Below are positions 32,800-41,135 of a stretch of 64,000 nt of DNA, one piece after another (positions within the stretch are counted from its first letter, which is position 1; every line of letters begins with the position of its first letter). The notes below the pieces were generated by a model that worked only from the letters and a program-made list of their open reading frames with translations, made no database searches and was not told where the DNA came from. The DNA comes from Treponema bryantii (GTDB taxonomy: Bacteria; Spirochaetota; Spirochaetia; Treponematales; Treponemataceae): NCBI RefSeq assembly GCF_900113965.1, contig NZ_FORI01000003.1, positions 1-64,000 of the forward strand, given 5' to 3'. Both the position numbers and the translations under genes were made by a program.

Positions 32800-33510
32800 T
32801 CAAGGCAGATAAAGCGGCTGTATGTTTCGCATCGAAGCAAACAGCCTCTCTTTTTTTGCCTGCGAGCCTTCGGTGAGTTCTTCGAGTTTATGGCGGGCTT
32901 CCTTTCGATCTGAGTTATCCTGATAATTACAGGTACAGGTAAAGCCTGCGTAGCCTTCTTCCTTTGCGTGCTCAATCAGCCGTTCTTCACTGACATAGCA
33001 AAGAGGACGCACAACGCTTACGGGAAACTTATCATACTTGAGCCTAGGCGGCATTGCAGCAAGCTCACCCTTATTTAGCATGTTCATCAAAAGAGTTTCA
33101 AGAATATCATCCATGTGGTGGCCGAGTGCAATTTTGTTATAGCCATTATCCAGCGCATAACTCAAAAGTTTAGAACGCCTTTGAGTAGAACACCACCAGC
33201 AGCTCATCTTCTGACCGGGCTTTACACGCTCAAGTACATTTACATTTATTGATTCAAAAGGAACATTCCACTCGCGGAACTTCGCCATAATCCCTTCTGG
33301 AAAGTCGGGCGCAAAATCACTCTTAATAAAAAGCGCCTTATACTTAAACCCGCAGTCCGGCCGACACGACCGCTCAGCAAAATATTCAATGAGCGCAGTA
33401 GAGTCTTTTCCCCCGCTTGCCCCAATTAAAATGCGATCGCCTTTTTCAATGAGATTATAATCAAAACATGCTTTGTCTATAAGACTGGAAAGTTTGGGTT
33501 GCTTTTTCAT
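32800..33510 (-). CDS. ttcA: TtcA-like tRNA 2-thiocytidine biosynthesis protein
   Basis: About 236 aa. An adenylating PP-loop (LIGASGGKDSTALIEYF) near the N-terminus and the cysteine pair in KMSCWWCSTQRR are characteristic of TtcA, which thiolates C32 of some tRNAs using an Fe-S cluster. LGHHMDDILETLLMNM and a late CTCNYQDNSDR complete the pattern. I reject an upstream in-frame start, because those 22 extra codons come from a family D repeat and the terminator. The ATG at 33510 lies only a few bases after the terminator T-run, so translation must rely on read-through or another promoter; no good Shine-Dalgarno is visible at normal spacing. Confidence 0.9.
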   Translation of the reverse strand: MKKQPKLSSLIDKACFDYNLIEKGDRILIGASGGKDSTALIEYFAERSCRPDCGFKYKALFIKSDFAPDFPEGIMAKFREWNVPFESINVNVLERVKPGQKMSCWWCSTQRRSKLLSYALDNGYNKIALGHHMDDILETLLMNMLNKGELAAMPPRLKYDKFPVSVVRPLCYVSEERLIEHAKEEGYAGFTCTCNYQDNSDRKEARHKLEELTEGSQAKKERLFASMRNIQPLYLP

Positions 33511-33512
33511 AC

Positions 33513-33546
33513 ACAAAAAAAGACACCTCCAAATGAAGGTGTCTTC
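33513..33546 (-). terminator. Terminator after the GGGtGRT gene
   Basis: Minus-strand AAGACACCT..AGGTGTCTT (9-bp stem, short loop) followed by T7. It closes the NifU-like/GGGtGRT operon and abuts the ttcA start. Confidence 0.8.
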
Positions 33547-33552
33547 GTTTAT

Positions 33553-33577
33553 GGTGGTTTCGACAAGCTCAACCACC
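33553..33577. repeat. Family D palindromic repeat, copy D4
   Basis: GGTGGTTTCGACAAGCTCAACCACC, identical over 25 bp to the intact D1 unit, lies between the GGGtGRT stop and its terminator. Confidence 0.88.
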
Positions 33578-33588
33578 GTGTTGTTTAA

Positions 33589-34626
33589 TTAGAATGAACC
33601 AGCTACAGCAACTGCACAAGCAACTGTACAACCGACCATAGGGTTGTTACCCATTCCCATGAAGCCCATCATTTCAACGTGAGCTGGAACTGATGAAGAT
33701 CCTGCGAACTGAGCGTCTGAGTGCATACGACCGAGTGTATCTGTGAAGCCGTATGATGCTGGACCTGCAGCCATGTTATCTGGGTGAAGTGTACGACCTG
33801 TACCACCACCAGAAGCTACAGAGAAGTATTTCTTACCAGCAAGGAGACGTTCCTTCTTGTAAGTACCAGCTACTGGGTGCTGGAAACGTGTTGGGTTTGT
33901 AGAGTTTCCTGTGATAGAAACATCAACGTCTTCGTGCCACATAATTGCAACACCTTCGCGTACATCGTCAGCACCGTAGCACTTTACGATAAGGCGGTCT
34001 GGGTTAGATCCGTATGGAACTTCCTTTACAACCTTAAGAGCCTTGTCTGTACCTTCACCGTTGAAGTAGTCAAATTCTGTCTGAACGTATGTGAATCCGT
34101 TGATACGAGAAATGATCTGAGCAGCGTCTTTTCCAAGACCGTTCAAGATAACGCGGAGCTTGTTCTTACGAACTTTGTTAGCGTTAGCAGCGATTTTGAT
34201 AGCACCTTCAGCAGCAGCGAAAGATTCGTGTCCTGCGAGGAATGCGAAGCACTGTGTCTCTTCTGAAAGAAGACGTGCACCAAGGTTTCCGTGTCCCAGC
34301 CCTACTTTACGGTCATCAGCTACAGAACCTGGAAGACAGAATGCCTGAAGTCCTTTACCGATGTTAGCAGCAGCGGTAGAACCAGTCTTGTCTCCTGTCT
34401 TTTCTGCTTCTTTGATTGCGATTGCAGATCCGAGTACATATGCCCATTTAGCATCCTCGAAACAAATCTGCTGTGTAGACTGACAGATTTCGTATGGATC
34501 GAAACCACGAGCCTTACAAAGGTCGCGAGCTTCGTTCAAACCAGCCTCACCTTCTTTAAAACCATATTCTTTAAGAGCCTTATTCACCTGAGGAATGCGG
34601 CCTTCAAAATCTTCAAATAATGCCAT
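33589..34626 (-). CDS. GGGtGRT protein
   Basis: A 345-aa member of the GGGtGRT family, named for its glycine-rich motif, seen here as SGGGTGRTLHPDNM (about residue 270). Other conserved stretches include GHGNLGARLLSEETQCFAFL and GNSTNPTRFQHPVAGTYK, and the glycine-rich end MMGFMGMGNNPMVG. The role is unknown in the literature I know. The product is cytoplasmic with no signal peptide. AGGAGG precedes the ATG. It lies 20 nt after a NifU-like scaffold gene, its usual partner, so a link to iron-sulphur or metal chemistry is inferred. Its codon usage looks highly biased, suggesting strong expression. Confidence 0.88.
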   Translation of the reverse strand: MALFEDFEGRIPQVNKALKEYGFKEGEAGLNEARDLCKARGFDPYEICQSTQQICFEDAKWAYVLGSAIAIKEAEKTGDKTGSTAAANIGKGLQAFCLPGSVADDRKVGLGHGNLGARLLSEETQCFAFLAGHESFAAAEGAIKIAANANKVRKNKLRVILNGLGKDAAQIISRINGFTYVQTEFDYFNGEGTDKALKVVKEVPYGSNPDRLIVKCYGADDVREGVAIMWHEDVDVSITGNSTNPTRFQHPVAGTYKKERLLAGKKYFSVASGGGTGRTLHPDNMAAGPASYGFTDTLGRMHSDAQFAGSSSVPAHVEMMGFMGMGNNPMVGCTVACAVAVAGSF

Positions 34627-34646
34627 AATTCAATTTCCTCCTGTGA

Positions 34647-35348
34647 CTATTCTTTACGTGGGTCGATAAGTTTTACCATACCCTGATCTGCAGTTACACG
34701 ACCATAGTGTGTGCGTGCACCAGCGATAGCTTCTTCAGCTGGTTTTCCAGCCTTGAGAGCGTCCATAAGTTTACCAAAGTTGATACAGTTGTAACCGATA
34801 ATCTGGTTATCCTTGTCGATTGCACAAGTTTCAACATATCCTTCTGTCATTTCGAGGTAGCGAGGACCTGTCTTGCGAGTAGCAAACATTGTACCTACCT
34901 GAGAGCGGAGGTTCTTTCCGAGGTCTTCAAGAGAAGCACCAACTTTAAGTCCGTCCTTAGAGTAAGCAGACTGTGAACGACCGTAAACGATCTGGAGGAA
35001 AAGTTCGCGCATTGCAGTATTGATAGCATCACAAACGAGGTCTGTGTTCAATGCTTCGAGAACAGTTTTTCCGATAAGGATTTCTGAAGCCATAGCAGCT
35101 GAGTGAGTCATACCAGAACAACCGATAGTTTCAACCAATGCTTCTTCAATGATACCTTTTTTGATGTTCAAAGAAAGCTTACAAGCTCCCTGCTGTGGTG
35201 CACACCAACCGATACCGTGTGTGAATCCAGAAACATCTTCAATTTTCTTAACCTTTACCCATTCTCCTTCTTCAGGAATTGGGGCTGGTCCATGATATGC
35301 GCCTTTAGCTAAAGGACACATGTGTTCCACTTCTGCAGTGTATGTCAT
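34647..35348 (-). CDS. NifU/IscU-like iron-sulphur scaffold domain protein
   Basis: A 233-aa protein related to the NifU N-terminal scaffold, found beside GGGtGRT genes. GWCAPQQGACKLSLNI and ETIGCSGMTHSAAMASEIL contain the candidate ligand cysteines; ordinary IscU has three, and the third is not in the usual place (a late ETCAIDKDN has one more). The C-terminal part (YNCINFGKLMDALKAGK) is shared by the family. A clear CAGGAG ribosome site precedes the ATG. It is the first gene of a two-gene operon with the GGGtGRT gene. Cluster assembly is inferred from homology only. Confidence 0.82.
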   Translation of the reverse strand: MTYTAEVEHMCPLAKGAYHGPAPIPEEGEWVKVKKIEDVSGFTHGIGWCAPQQGACKLSLNIKKGIIEEALVETIGCSGMTHSAAMASEILIGKTVLEALNTDLVCDAINTAMRELFLQIVYGRSQSAYSKDGLKVGASLEDLGKNLRSQVGTMFATRKTGPRYLEMTEGYVETCAIDKDNQIIGYNCINFGKLMDALKAGKPAEEAIAGARTHYGRVTADQGMVKLIDPRKE

Positions 35349-35551
35349 ATTTGCTCCTGAGTTAAAATAAATATATAGAATAAAATACCATTTTTTGTGG
35401 AATAGTACAATATTAAATTATGAAGGCTGAAAATCAATGAATTTATAACAGATTTTTATATCATCTACTGATTTGCTTTATTTCAAATCATCACGTATAA
35501 TATAGTAATCATTTAAAAATAGTTGTCCACAAAGTAATAAGGATAACAAAA
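35349..35551. other. Intergenic region between divergent genes
   Basis: 203 bp, very AT-rich. It must hold the promoters of the NifU-like operon (minus) and of the phosphatase pair (plus). I see several TATAAT-like strings but cannot assign any with confidence. Confidence 0.4.
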
Positions 35552-36916
35552 TTGAAAATTAAAGACTTAAAAAAGAAATTTACCTCTTCCTTTATAATGC
35601 CTAAAGACTTAAAGCAAGGTATTATTTCTAAGAACCTGCATAGACTTGCACAACTCGAACAGATTTTATTCTCATTCGGTATAATCATGTGTATTGTCTC
35701 ATTATTTCGATATTATCCTGATTACAAACCATATCTTGAAGATTTTATTTATTATGGCAGTTATATTTTTAGCAGCATTATAGTTTTTCTTGCAGCAATA
35801 CGAATTACACATCACCCTGAATGGCCAATCTGGCGTCGTAATCAGCCAACTTATTTTGCAATATTTTTTCTTCTGGCCTTAAGCGTGTGGCTGCTGTTTA
35901 CTTCAAGCACACCGCTTAGTTCCTACACAGTTTATGTAAACGTATGCATTATTGCAATTGTAATGCTTGCCGTAGAACCACTTTTCTTTATTCCTCTGCT
36001 CGGATTTTTTACAATTGTTATCTGCCTAAGACTTTATTCAATTGGCTCTGTTACCATGATTTTAAACATGTGTCTTACTGCAATCATTATGAGTATTTTG
36101 AGCCTTTTCAAATGGAACACTATCATTAAAGAGTTTACTCTGGATAAGGTTCGCACATCTCATCTTGAAACAATGGAAAAAGAAATTGAGCTTGCAGCCT
36201 TTGTTCAGGAAAGCTTTACAAAGAAGAAAATTCCAGAACTCGACAATTTTGAAATTTCCTATTACAGCAAGGCAATGTCGGGTGTTTCTGGAGACATGTA
36301 TGATTTTTATACTAACGGCTCGATTTTGAAGGGTGTTGGTATTTTTGATGTTTCAGGCCACGGTATTGCTTCGGGGCTTGTTACCATGCTTGTAAGAAAT
36401 ATCTTCCAGCAGGAATTCCATCAGAATTATGATAAAGACCTTTATGAAGTAATGGAGATTATTGATAAGCGCATTAAAGATGAAAAGCGCAGTATTGAAA
36501 ATTACCTTACCGGAATTCTTTTGAGAATTAATGACAGCAAGATTGAGATTGTAAATGCCGGCCACCCTGCTCCTATCATTTATAAAAAATCTGATTTTAA
36601 CTGTTCTTTTTTTGATGAACAGAGAAAATATTCAAGCAGTGTAATTGGACTTCCTTCTGTAGATCCTTTCTTCCAGGAAGCAGAAATTACAATGCAAAGC
36701 GGAGACGAAATTATTCTTTATACAGATGGTGTTAAAGAAGCTCTTAATTCAGAACATGATGAATTTGGCAATGCACGTTTACTGACTTCAGTAAGAAATG
36801 CAGTGCAACATGATTTTGAAAATCAGATTCATTTAATGCTTTCTGATATGGGATTATTTACAGGTGAAGAATCTCAATCGGATGATATTACAATTGTTAT
36901 AATCAAAAAGAAATAA
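35552..36916 (+). CDS. Six-TM SpoIIE (PP2C) phosphatase, paralogue 1
   Basis: 454 aa from a TTG start with a good AAGGA ribosome site 8 nt upstream. About six transmembrane helices (about 45-195) with almost no extracytoplasmic loops are followed by a short coiled linker and a SpoIIE/RsbU phosphatase. Its metal motifs are complete: MSGVSGDMYDFY, GIFDVSGHGIASGLVTML, NAGHPAPIIY, IILYTDGVKEAL and QSDDITIVII. It should dephosphorylate a serine or threonine on a partner protein; none is encoded nearby. The membrane part may sense a lipid or a membrane signal. The next gene is a diverged copy. Confidence 0.92.
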   Translation: MKIKDLKKKFTSSFIMPKDLKQGIISKNLHRLAQLEQILFSFGIIMCIVSLFRYYPDYKPYLEDFIYYGSYIFSSIIVFLAAIRITHHPEWPIWRRNQPTYFAIFFLLALSVWLLFTSSTPLSSYTVYVNVCIIAIVMLAVEPLFFIPLLGFFTIVICLRLYSIGSVTMILNMCLTAIIMSILSLFKWNTIIKEFTLDKVRTSHLETMEKEIELAAFVQESFTKKKIPELDNFEISYYSKAMSGVSGDMYDFYTNGSILKGVGIFDVSGHGIASGLVTMLVRNIFQQEFHQNYDKDLYEVMEIIDKRIKDEKRSIENYLTGILLRINDSKIEIVNAGHPAPIIYKKSDFNCSFFDEQRKYSSSVIGLPSVDPFFQEAEITMQSGDEIILYTDGVKEALNSEHDEFGNARLLTSVRNAVQHDFENQIHLMLSDMGLFTGEESQSDDITIVIIKKK

Positions 36917-36988
36917 TACTTACTATATATAATAAGTAAGAAATTTGCTAATTCGATTAATCCATTGTAAAATGAAAAGATAAGATAT

Positions 36989-38368
36989 ATGAGTAATCCT
37001 TCGCATAATATTTTTAGAAGAATTAAACAGCACCTTGAAGATAAATATAAGGCGCCAGAAGAATGCAAACTCGCAATGGCAGATAAAAATCTGTCTACAA
37101 TGTTCAAAGCCCAGACTATGCTCATTATTATGGGAGTTATAGGATTACTTTGTATTCTAATAATTCATCAAGGCGATTATCTTGCCTATTTACCACGCTT
37201 TATTTATTTTGCCATTTATATAGTTCTTGGTATTTTCTGTATTTTAATTTCAATTAAGCTGAAAAAAATTACTTTTACTCGTTCCCGCGTAAAAATGGTT
37301 CCAACTTATTTTCTGTTTACATATCTGATGGCATTTCCAATGTTTATCTTATTTTATGAACATGACATTTTTAATGCGATGATTGTTTATGCCTGCATTA
37401 CTGTAAACTTTCCCGTATTCTTTGATATTTCACCGGTAATCTTCTGTTCTGTTGTAACTGCAGAATCTATTGCCTTAATGCCTCAAATTATTGAAGAATA
37501 CGATATGTTTGTTGCAATGGACTCTGTTATCTTTGTTTTGATTCTTTACTTTCTTTCTTTTAAGCGCTGGGCAACAGAAAAAGATAACTTCCTTCACCAT
37601 CGCAGTGAACACGAATACAAAGAAAATATTGAAAATGAATTAAGACTTGCTCAGGTTGTACAGCAGAGCTTCTTTAAGCATAACGAAACTATTTATGATG
37701 AATGGGCTATTTCTTACTACAACAAACCTATGGCCGGAGTTTCCGGAGACTTCCTTGATATTTACAGTACACAAAATACTCTGGATGGTATTGGTATTTT
37801 TGATGTGTCGGGTCACGGTATTGCATCGGGACTAGTAACCATGCTTGTTAAAAACATTATCTTCCAGGAATTCTATAACGGAAGAAAAGATAAGCTTAAG
37901 TCTATCATTGACCGAATTAATATCCGCTATATAAAAGAAAAAGGAAATATTGAAAACTACCTTACCGGTATTATCACACGCTTAGACGGAAACAAGGTTG
38001 AGTTTATAAATGCCGGTCATTCAATGCCAATTTATTACAGTGCAAAAGAAGACTCAGCAAACTTTATAGAAGACGATAACACAGCCTTTGGTGCTATTGG
38101 ACTTCCAGATCTTCCTACAAACTTTATTTCTCACACAATTGAAATGGAACGTGGTGATGAGCTGATTTTCTTTACTGACGGTGCAACAGAAGCGGTAAAT
38201 AATAATGATGAAGATTTTGGAAAAGACAGACTTTTAAAGTCCATTTTCAGAAATGCAGACCGACCACTTACAACACAGGTAAACTGCATTGTAAGTGATA
38301 TTCTGACCTTTATTGGAAATAAGCCTCAGAACGATGATATTACTATCATCATTCTGAAGAAGAAATAA
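36989..38368 (+). CDS. Six-TM SpoIIE (PP2C) phosphatase, paralogue 2
   Basis: A 459-aa protein with the same architecture as the preceding gene. It has about six helices between residues 45 and 195, the linker, then MAGVSGDFLDIY, GIFDVSGHGIASGLVTML, NAGHSMPIYY, LIFFTDGATEAVN and QNDDITIIIL. The phosphatase halves are much more alike than the membrane halves, suggesting that the two respond to different inputs but share a target. It lies 72 bp downstream in the same direction, with no terminator seen in between. Confidence 0.92.
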   Translation: MSNPSHNIFRRIKQHLEDKYKAPEECKLAMADKNLSTMFKAQTMLIIMGVIGLLCILIIHQGDYLAYLPRFIYFAIYIVLGIFCILISIKLKKITFTRSRVKMVPTYFLFTYLMAFPMFILFYEHDIFNAMIVYACITVNFPVFFDISPVIFCSVVTAESIALMPQIIEEYDMFVAMDSVIFVLILYFLSFKRWATEKDNFLHHRSEHEYKENIENELRLAQVVQQSFFKHNETIYDEWAISYYNKPMAGVSGDFLDIYSTQNTLDGIGIFDVSGHGIASGLVTMLVKNIIFQEFYNGRKDKLKSIIDRINIRYIKEKGNIENYLTGIITRLDGNKVEFINAGHSMPIYYSAKEDSANFIEDDNTAFGAIGLPDLPTNFISHTIEMERGDELIFFTDGATEAVNNNDEDFGKDRLLKSIFRNADRPLTTQVNCIVSDILTFIGNKPQNDDITIIILKKK

Positions 38369-38369
38369 A

Positions 38370-38915
38370 TTAGAAGTAGTAGCCGGCTCCCAGTTTTAAC
38401 ATAGCGGTTGAAGGTAAACTTGCTTCCAGAAAAATATTAAAATCTTCGAAATCAAATTTTAAACCTAAAAGCGTAACATCAAAAATCGGGGTGATTGAAT
38501 CATCATCTATGAACAGCACTCCACCACTCAATGCATGGTAGAACTTAAAGTGTGTCCAGCCGTATTGAGCAGTTACTTTGAGCTGTGCAGATATAAGATT
38601 CATCGGACCTACTCTTTCAAAATTAAGGAAACCGCCAAGCCCCAGGAAATCTATAAGAAAGAGATTATAGCCTAAGTTTATAGAAAACGCTTCAAAGGGT
38701 TTATCCTCCTGTGTGGCTTCCTCTTCTTTCAAAGAATTTCCAATTGCATCTGTAATTGCAAAGGCAAATCCGCTTATTAAGCCAATGCCGGAAACCGTTC
38801 CGATGCTAAGATATGCTTCATTTTTAATTTCTGAGTCACGCTTGCTGGTCTCTTCACAAAAGAGATTTCCAATAATAAGGGAGAAAATAAATAAAATCAC
38901 AATAAGTCTTTTCAT
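38370..38915 (-). CDS. Probable outer-membrane beta-barrel protein
   Basis: A 181-aa protein with a signal peptide (MKRLIVILFIFSLIIGNLFC; the Cys could also be a lipobox). It has alternating amphipathic strands through the second half and a C-terminal aromatic end, KLGAGYYF, like the recognition signal of outer-membrane barrels. The length suits an eight-stranded barrel. I do not recognise a family. AAGGAGG lies 6 nt before the ATG. It is convergent with the phosphatase pair and sits downstream of argG, with terminators between them. Confidence 0.75.
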   Translation of the reverse strand: MKRLIVILFIFSLIIGNLFCEETSKRDSEIKNEAYLSIGTVSGIGLISGFAFAITDAIGNSLKEEEATQEDKPFEAFSINLGYNLFLIDFLGLGGFLNFERVGPMNLISAQLKVTAQYGWTHFKFYHALSGGVLFIDDDSITPIFDVTLLGLKFDFEDFNIFLEASLPSTAMLKLGAGYYF

Positions 38916-39001
38916 AATGTTATCCTCCTTATAAAGATGTCTATATATATTAGACAGTTTACACCAATAATTATGTTACTTAAAAAGAGATTTGTAAAAT
39001 A

Positions 39002-39055
39002 AAAAAAGCGAACTGCTGTCGCAGCTCGCTTTTTAACGGTTCTTCGATTTTAGGC
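39002..39055 (-). terminator. argG terminator made of family C repeat, copy C2
   Basis: On the minus strand AGCGAGCTGC/GCAGTTCGCT (10 bp with one G-U pair) around GACA, followed by T7, forms a good terminator. The adjoining AACGGTTCTTCGATTTTAGGCT is repeated at 39130-39151 and, in altered form, near 15211. Confidence 0.75.
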
Positions 39056-39097
39056 TGCTCGCATAGTCTCGCAGCTTGAGCCGTTTTTTCGATGAAC

Positions 39098-39152
39098 CTA
39101 AAGCGACCCGCTGTCGCAGCTCGCTTTTTAACGGTTCTTCGATTTTAGGCTA
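39098..39152. repeat. Family C repeat, copy C3
   Basis: A second copy of the C unit (CCTAAAGCGACCCGCTGTCGCAG through TTCGATTTTAGGCT). Its right end supplies the argG stop codon. Confidence 0.7.
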
Positions 39153-40415
39153 CTCAGTTGGGCGCTTCTTGAGGTTCTTGCTCTCGGCAATTGCCTGGCC
39201 TTCACCTACAGTCTGCTCCATCATAGCGCGAACTTTAAGTGGAAGTCCTGCCAGTGTAATGAAGCCCTGAGCATCTTTATGATTGTAAAGTTCACCAGTT
39301 GTGAATGAAGCAATTGATTCGTTGTAGAGGCTGTATTTTGATCCAGAACCTGCACCACGGATTGCACCCTTCACTACCTTTACCTTTGCCCAACCTGTTA
39401 CAGTTTCTTCGGCTTTATCCATAAATGCCATACAAGAATCCATAAGAGTTGTGAACCACTTTCCTTCATAGATAAGTTCTGCCATGCGGAGGCTTACCTG
39501 CTGCTTGTAGTGATATGTTTCGCGGTCAAGACAGATGTGATCCATCATTCTGTGAGCGAAGTAAAGGATTGCTCCACCCGGAGTTTCGTAAACACCACGG
39601 CTCTTCATACCAACAAAGCGGTTTTCACAGATATCAACAAGACCAACACCGTTGCGTCCGCCGATTACGTTGAGCTCGTTCAAGAGGTCAAGAGAGTTCA
39701 TCTTCTTGCCGTTGAGTCCAACAGGAATACCCTTTTCAAAATCGATAGTTACATATTCACCGTCGTTTGGAGCTTCCTCTGGAACAGTTGTATTTTTAAG
39801 CATGTGCTTGTAGTTAGGCTCGTTTTCTGTCTTCTCGAGTTCGAGACCTTCGTGGCTGAGGTGCCAGATGTTCTCATCGCGTGAGTAAGACTGATCCTTT
39901 TTCATTGGAACTTCAAGTCCGCGGTCTTCAAGGTATTTGATTTCAGCTTCGCGGCTGTCCATATTCCATTTGTCATCACGCCATGCAGCAATTACTTTGA
40001 TATCTGGAGCAAAAGCCTTAATTGCAAACTCAAAGCGGACCTGGTCATTACCTTTACCAGTAGCTCCGTGACAGATTGCAACTGCTTTTTCCTGACGTGC
40101 ATATTCTACTAAGATTTTTCCGATAAGAGGACGTGCTGTTGATGTACCCAAAAGATATTCATCTTCATAAACAGCATTTGCCTTAAGAGCAGGCCAGATG
40201 TATTCTTCAATATATTCCTGACGAGCATCTACAACATAGCAGGCAGTAGCACCAGTTTTGAGTGCACGGGATTTAATTGCTTCCCAATCGTCTCCCTGTC
40301 CAACATCAATACAAACAGCGATTACATCGTAATCATAGTTTTCTTTAAGCCAAGGAATGATAACAGTAGTATCAAGTCCACCAGAATAAGCAAGAACAAC
40401 CTTATCTTTTGCCAT
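39150..40415 (-). CDS. argG: Argininosuccinate synthase
   Basis: About 421 aa. ArgG joins citrulline and aspartate with ATP in arginine synthesis. VVLAYSGGLDTTVIIPWL is the ATP-binding N-type motif; GNDQVRFEFAIKAFAPD and GRNGVGLVDICENRFVGMKSR match the family. I place the start at ATG 40415, preceded by GGAGGATATT. Fifteen further upstream codons would come from family D repeat D5 and are not part of the protein. The C-terminus, KNLKKRPTE, ends where the family C repeat begins. No other arginine genes are in the window. Confidence 0.96.
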   Translation of the reverse strand: MAKDKVVLAYSGGLDTTVIIPWLKENYDYDVIAVCIDVGQGDDWEAIKSRALKTGATACYVVDARQEYIEEYIWPALKANAVYEDEYLLGTSTARPLIGKILVEYARQEKAVAICHGATGKGNDQVRFEFAIKAFAPDIKVIAAWRDDKWNMDSREAEIKYLEDRGLEVPMKKDQSYSRDENIWHLSHEGLELEKTENEPNYKHMLKNTTVPEEAPNDGEYVTIDFEKGIPVGLNGKKMNSLDLLNELNVIGGRNGVGLVDICENRFVGMKSRGVYETPGGAILYFAHRMMDHICLDRETYHYKQQVSLRMAELIYEGKWFTTLMDSCMAFMDKAEETVTGWAKVKVVKGAIRGAGSGSKYSLYNESIASFTTGELYNHKDAQGFITLAGLPLKVRAMMEQTVGEGQAIAESKNLKKRPTE

Positions 40416-40427
40416 AATATCCTCCGA

Positions 40428-40465
40428 GGTGGTTTCGATACACCGCTTCGCGGCACTCAACCACC
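40428..40465. repeat. Family D palindromic repeat, copy D5
   Basis: GGTGGTTTCGATAC..(CCGCTTCGCGG hairpin)..ACTCAACCACC. It ends 12 bp upstream of the argG start codon, just beyond the ribosome binding site. Confidence 0.85.
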
Positions 40466-40522
40466 TTATTTTGCATAAATATACAGAAAATATATATCTT
40501 TATGCAAAAATATGCAAGATAT

Positions 40523-41116
40523 TTAGAGGATGGCGTTGATTTTTTGTATAAAATCTAAATCTGTGAATGTGATTGTTGTATTATCTACAGGAAAAGACAG
40601 GGTAAAAGTCCCGTTTTCAGAAGGTTCAAGCTTCCACGGACGATTTTTTGGAATATGTACTGATGCATAAGCTTTTATAAATTCCATTGCGAGCTTCTGA
40701 CGGCGCTCCGTGTGTATCTTATTTTCAAGAGTCTGTGAAAGTTCTTCAAGGTAAGAAGGAAGATGAGAAAGAAACTCATCAATTTCTGGAAGCGGATTAT
40801 ACGGGAACTTTGCATCGCAAAGTTTAACGTAATCACTTCCGTTCTTTTGCATGAGGCTTCCTTTTATTGCAGACTGAATGTAGAGGCGGAGCTTTATATT
40901 TGCAGTAAGGGCAACTTCGAACGTACAGTATGAAAGGGAATATTCTGTGGTGATATGGAAAGAAGAATGAGATGCTTTGAATTGTTCGAAAGCATCCTTA
41001 CAGTTTTCAAGACGAAGAGGCTCAGCATTTGTGCGAACCATATTCTTGTGCTGAATGTGAACAAAATGTTCTTTCCAGAAATCAGCTTCGTTATCTATAT
41101 ATTTTTGTGATGACAT
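40523..41116 (-). CDS. Hypothetical protein of MoxR/VWA operon
   Basis: A 197-aa soluble protein with no signal peptide and no recognised motif. It is predicted alpha/beta, with an aromatic N-terminus (DFWKEHFVHIQHKN) and beta-rich C-terminus (GTFTLSFPVDNTTITFTDLD). It is the third gene of a set with a MoxR ATPase and a VWA protein, 19 nt downstream of the latter. Proteins in this position are often adaptors or substrates, but that is inference. AGAGGA precedes the ATG. Confidence 0.75.
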   Translation of the reverse strand: MSSQKYIDNEADFWKEHFVHIQHKNMVRTNAEPLRLENCKDAFEQFKASHSSFHITTEYSLSYCTFEVALTANIKLRLYIQSAIKGSLMQKNGSDYVKLCDAKFPYNPLPEIDEFLSHLPSYLEELSQTLENKIHTERRQKLAMEFIKAYASVHIPKNRPWKLEPSENGTFTLSFPVDNTTITFTDLDFIQKINAIL

Positions 41117-41135
41117 ATATTCCTCTCTTTTTTAC

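Noticed and set aside
33784-34266. 160-aa plus-strand ORF opposite the GGGtGRT gene
   Set aside because: It is antisense to a strongly conserved, highly biased gene; the same applies to similar ORFs opposite argG, udp and icd.
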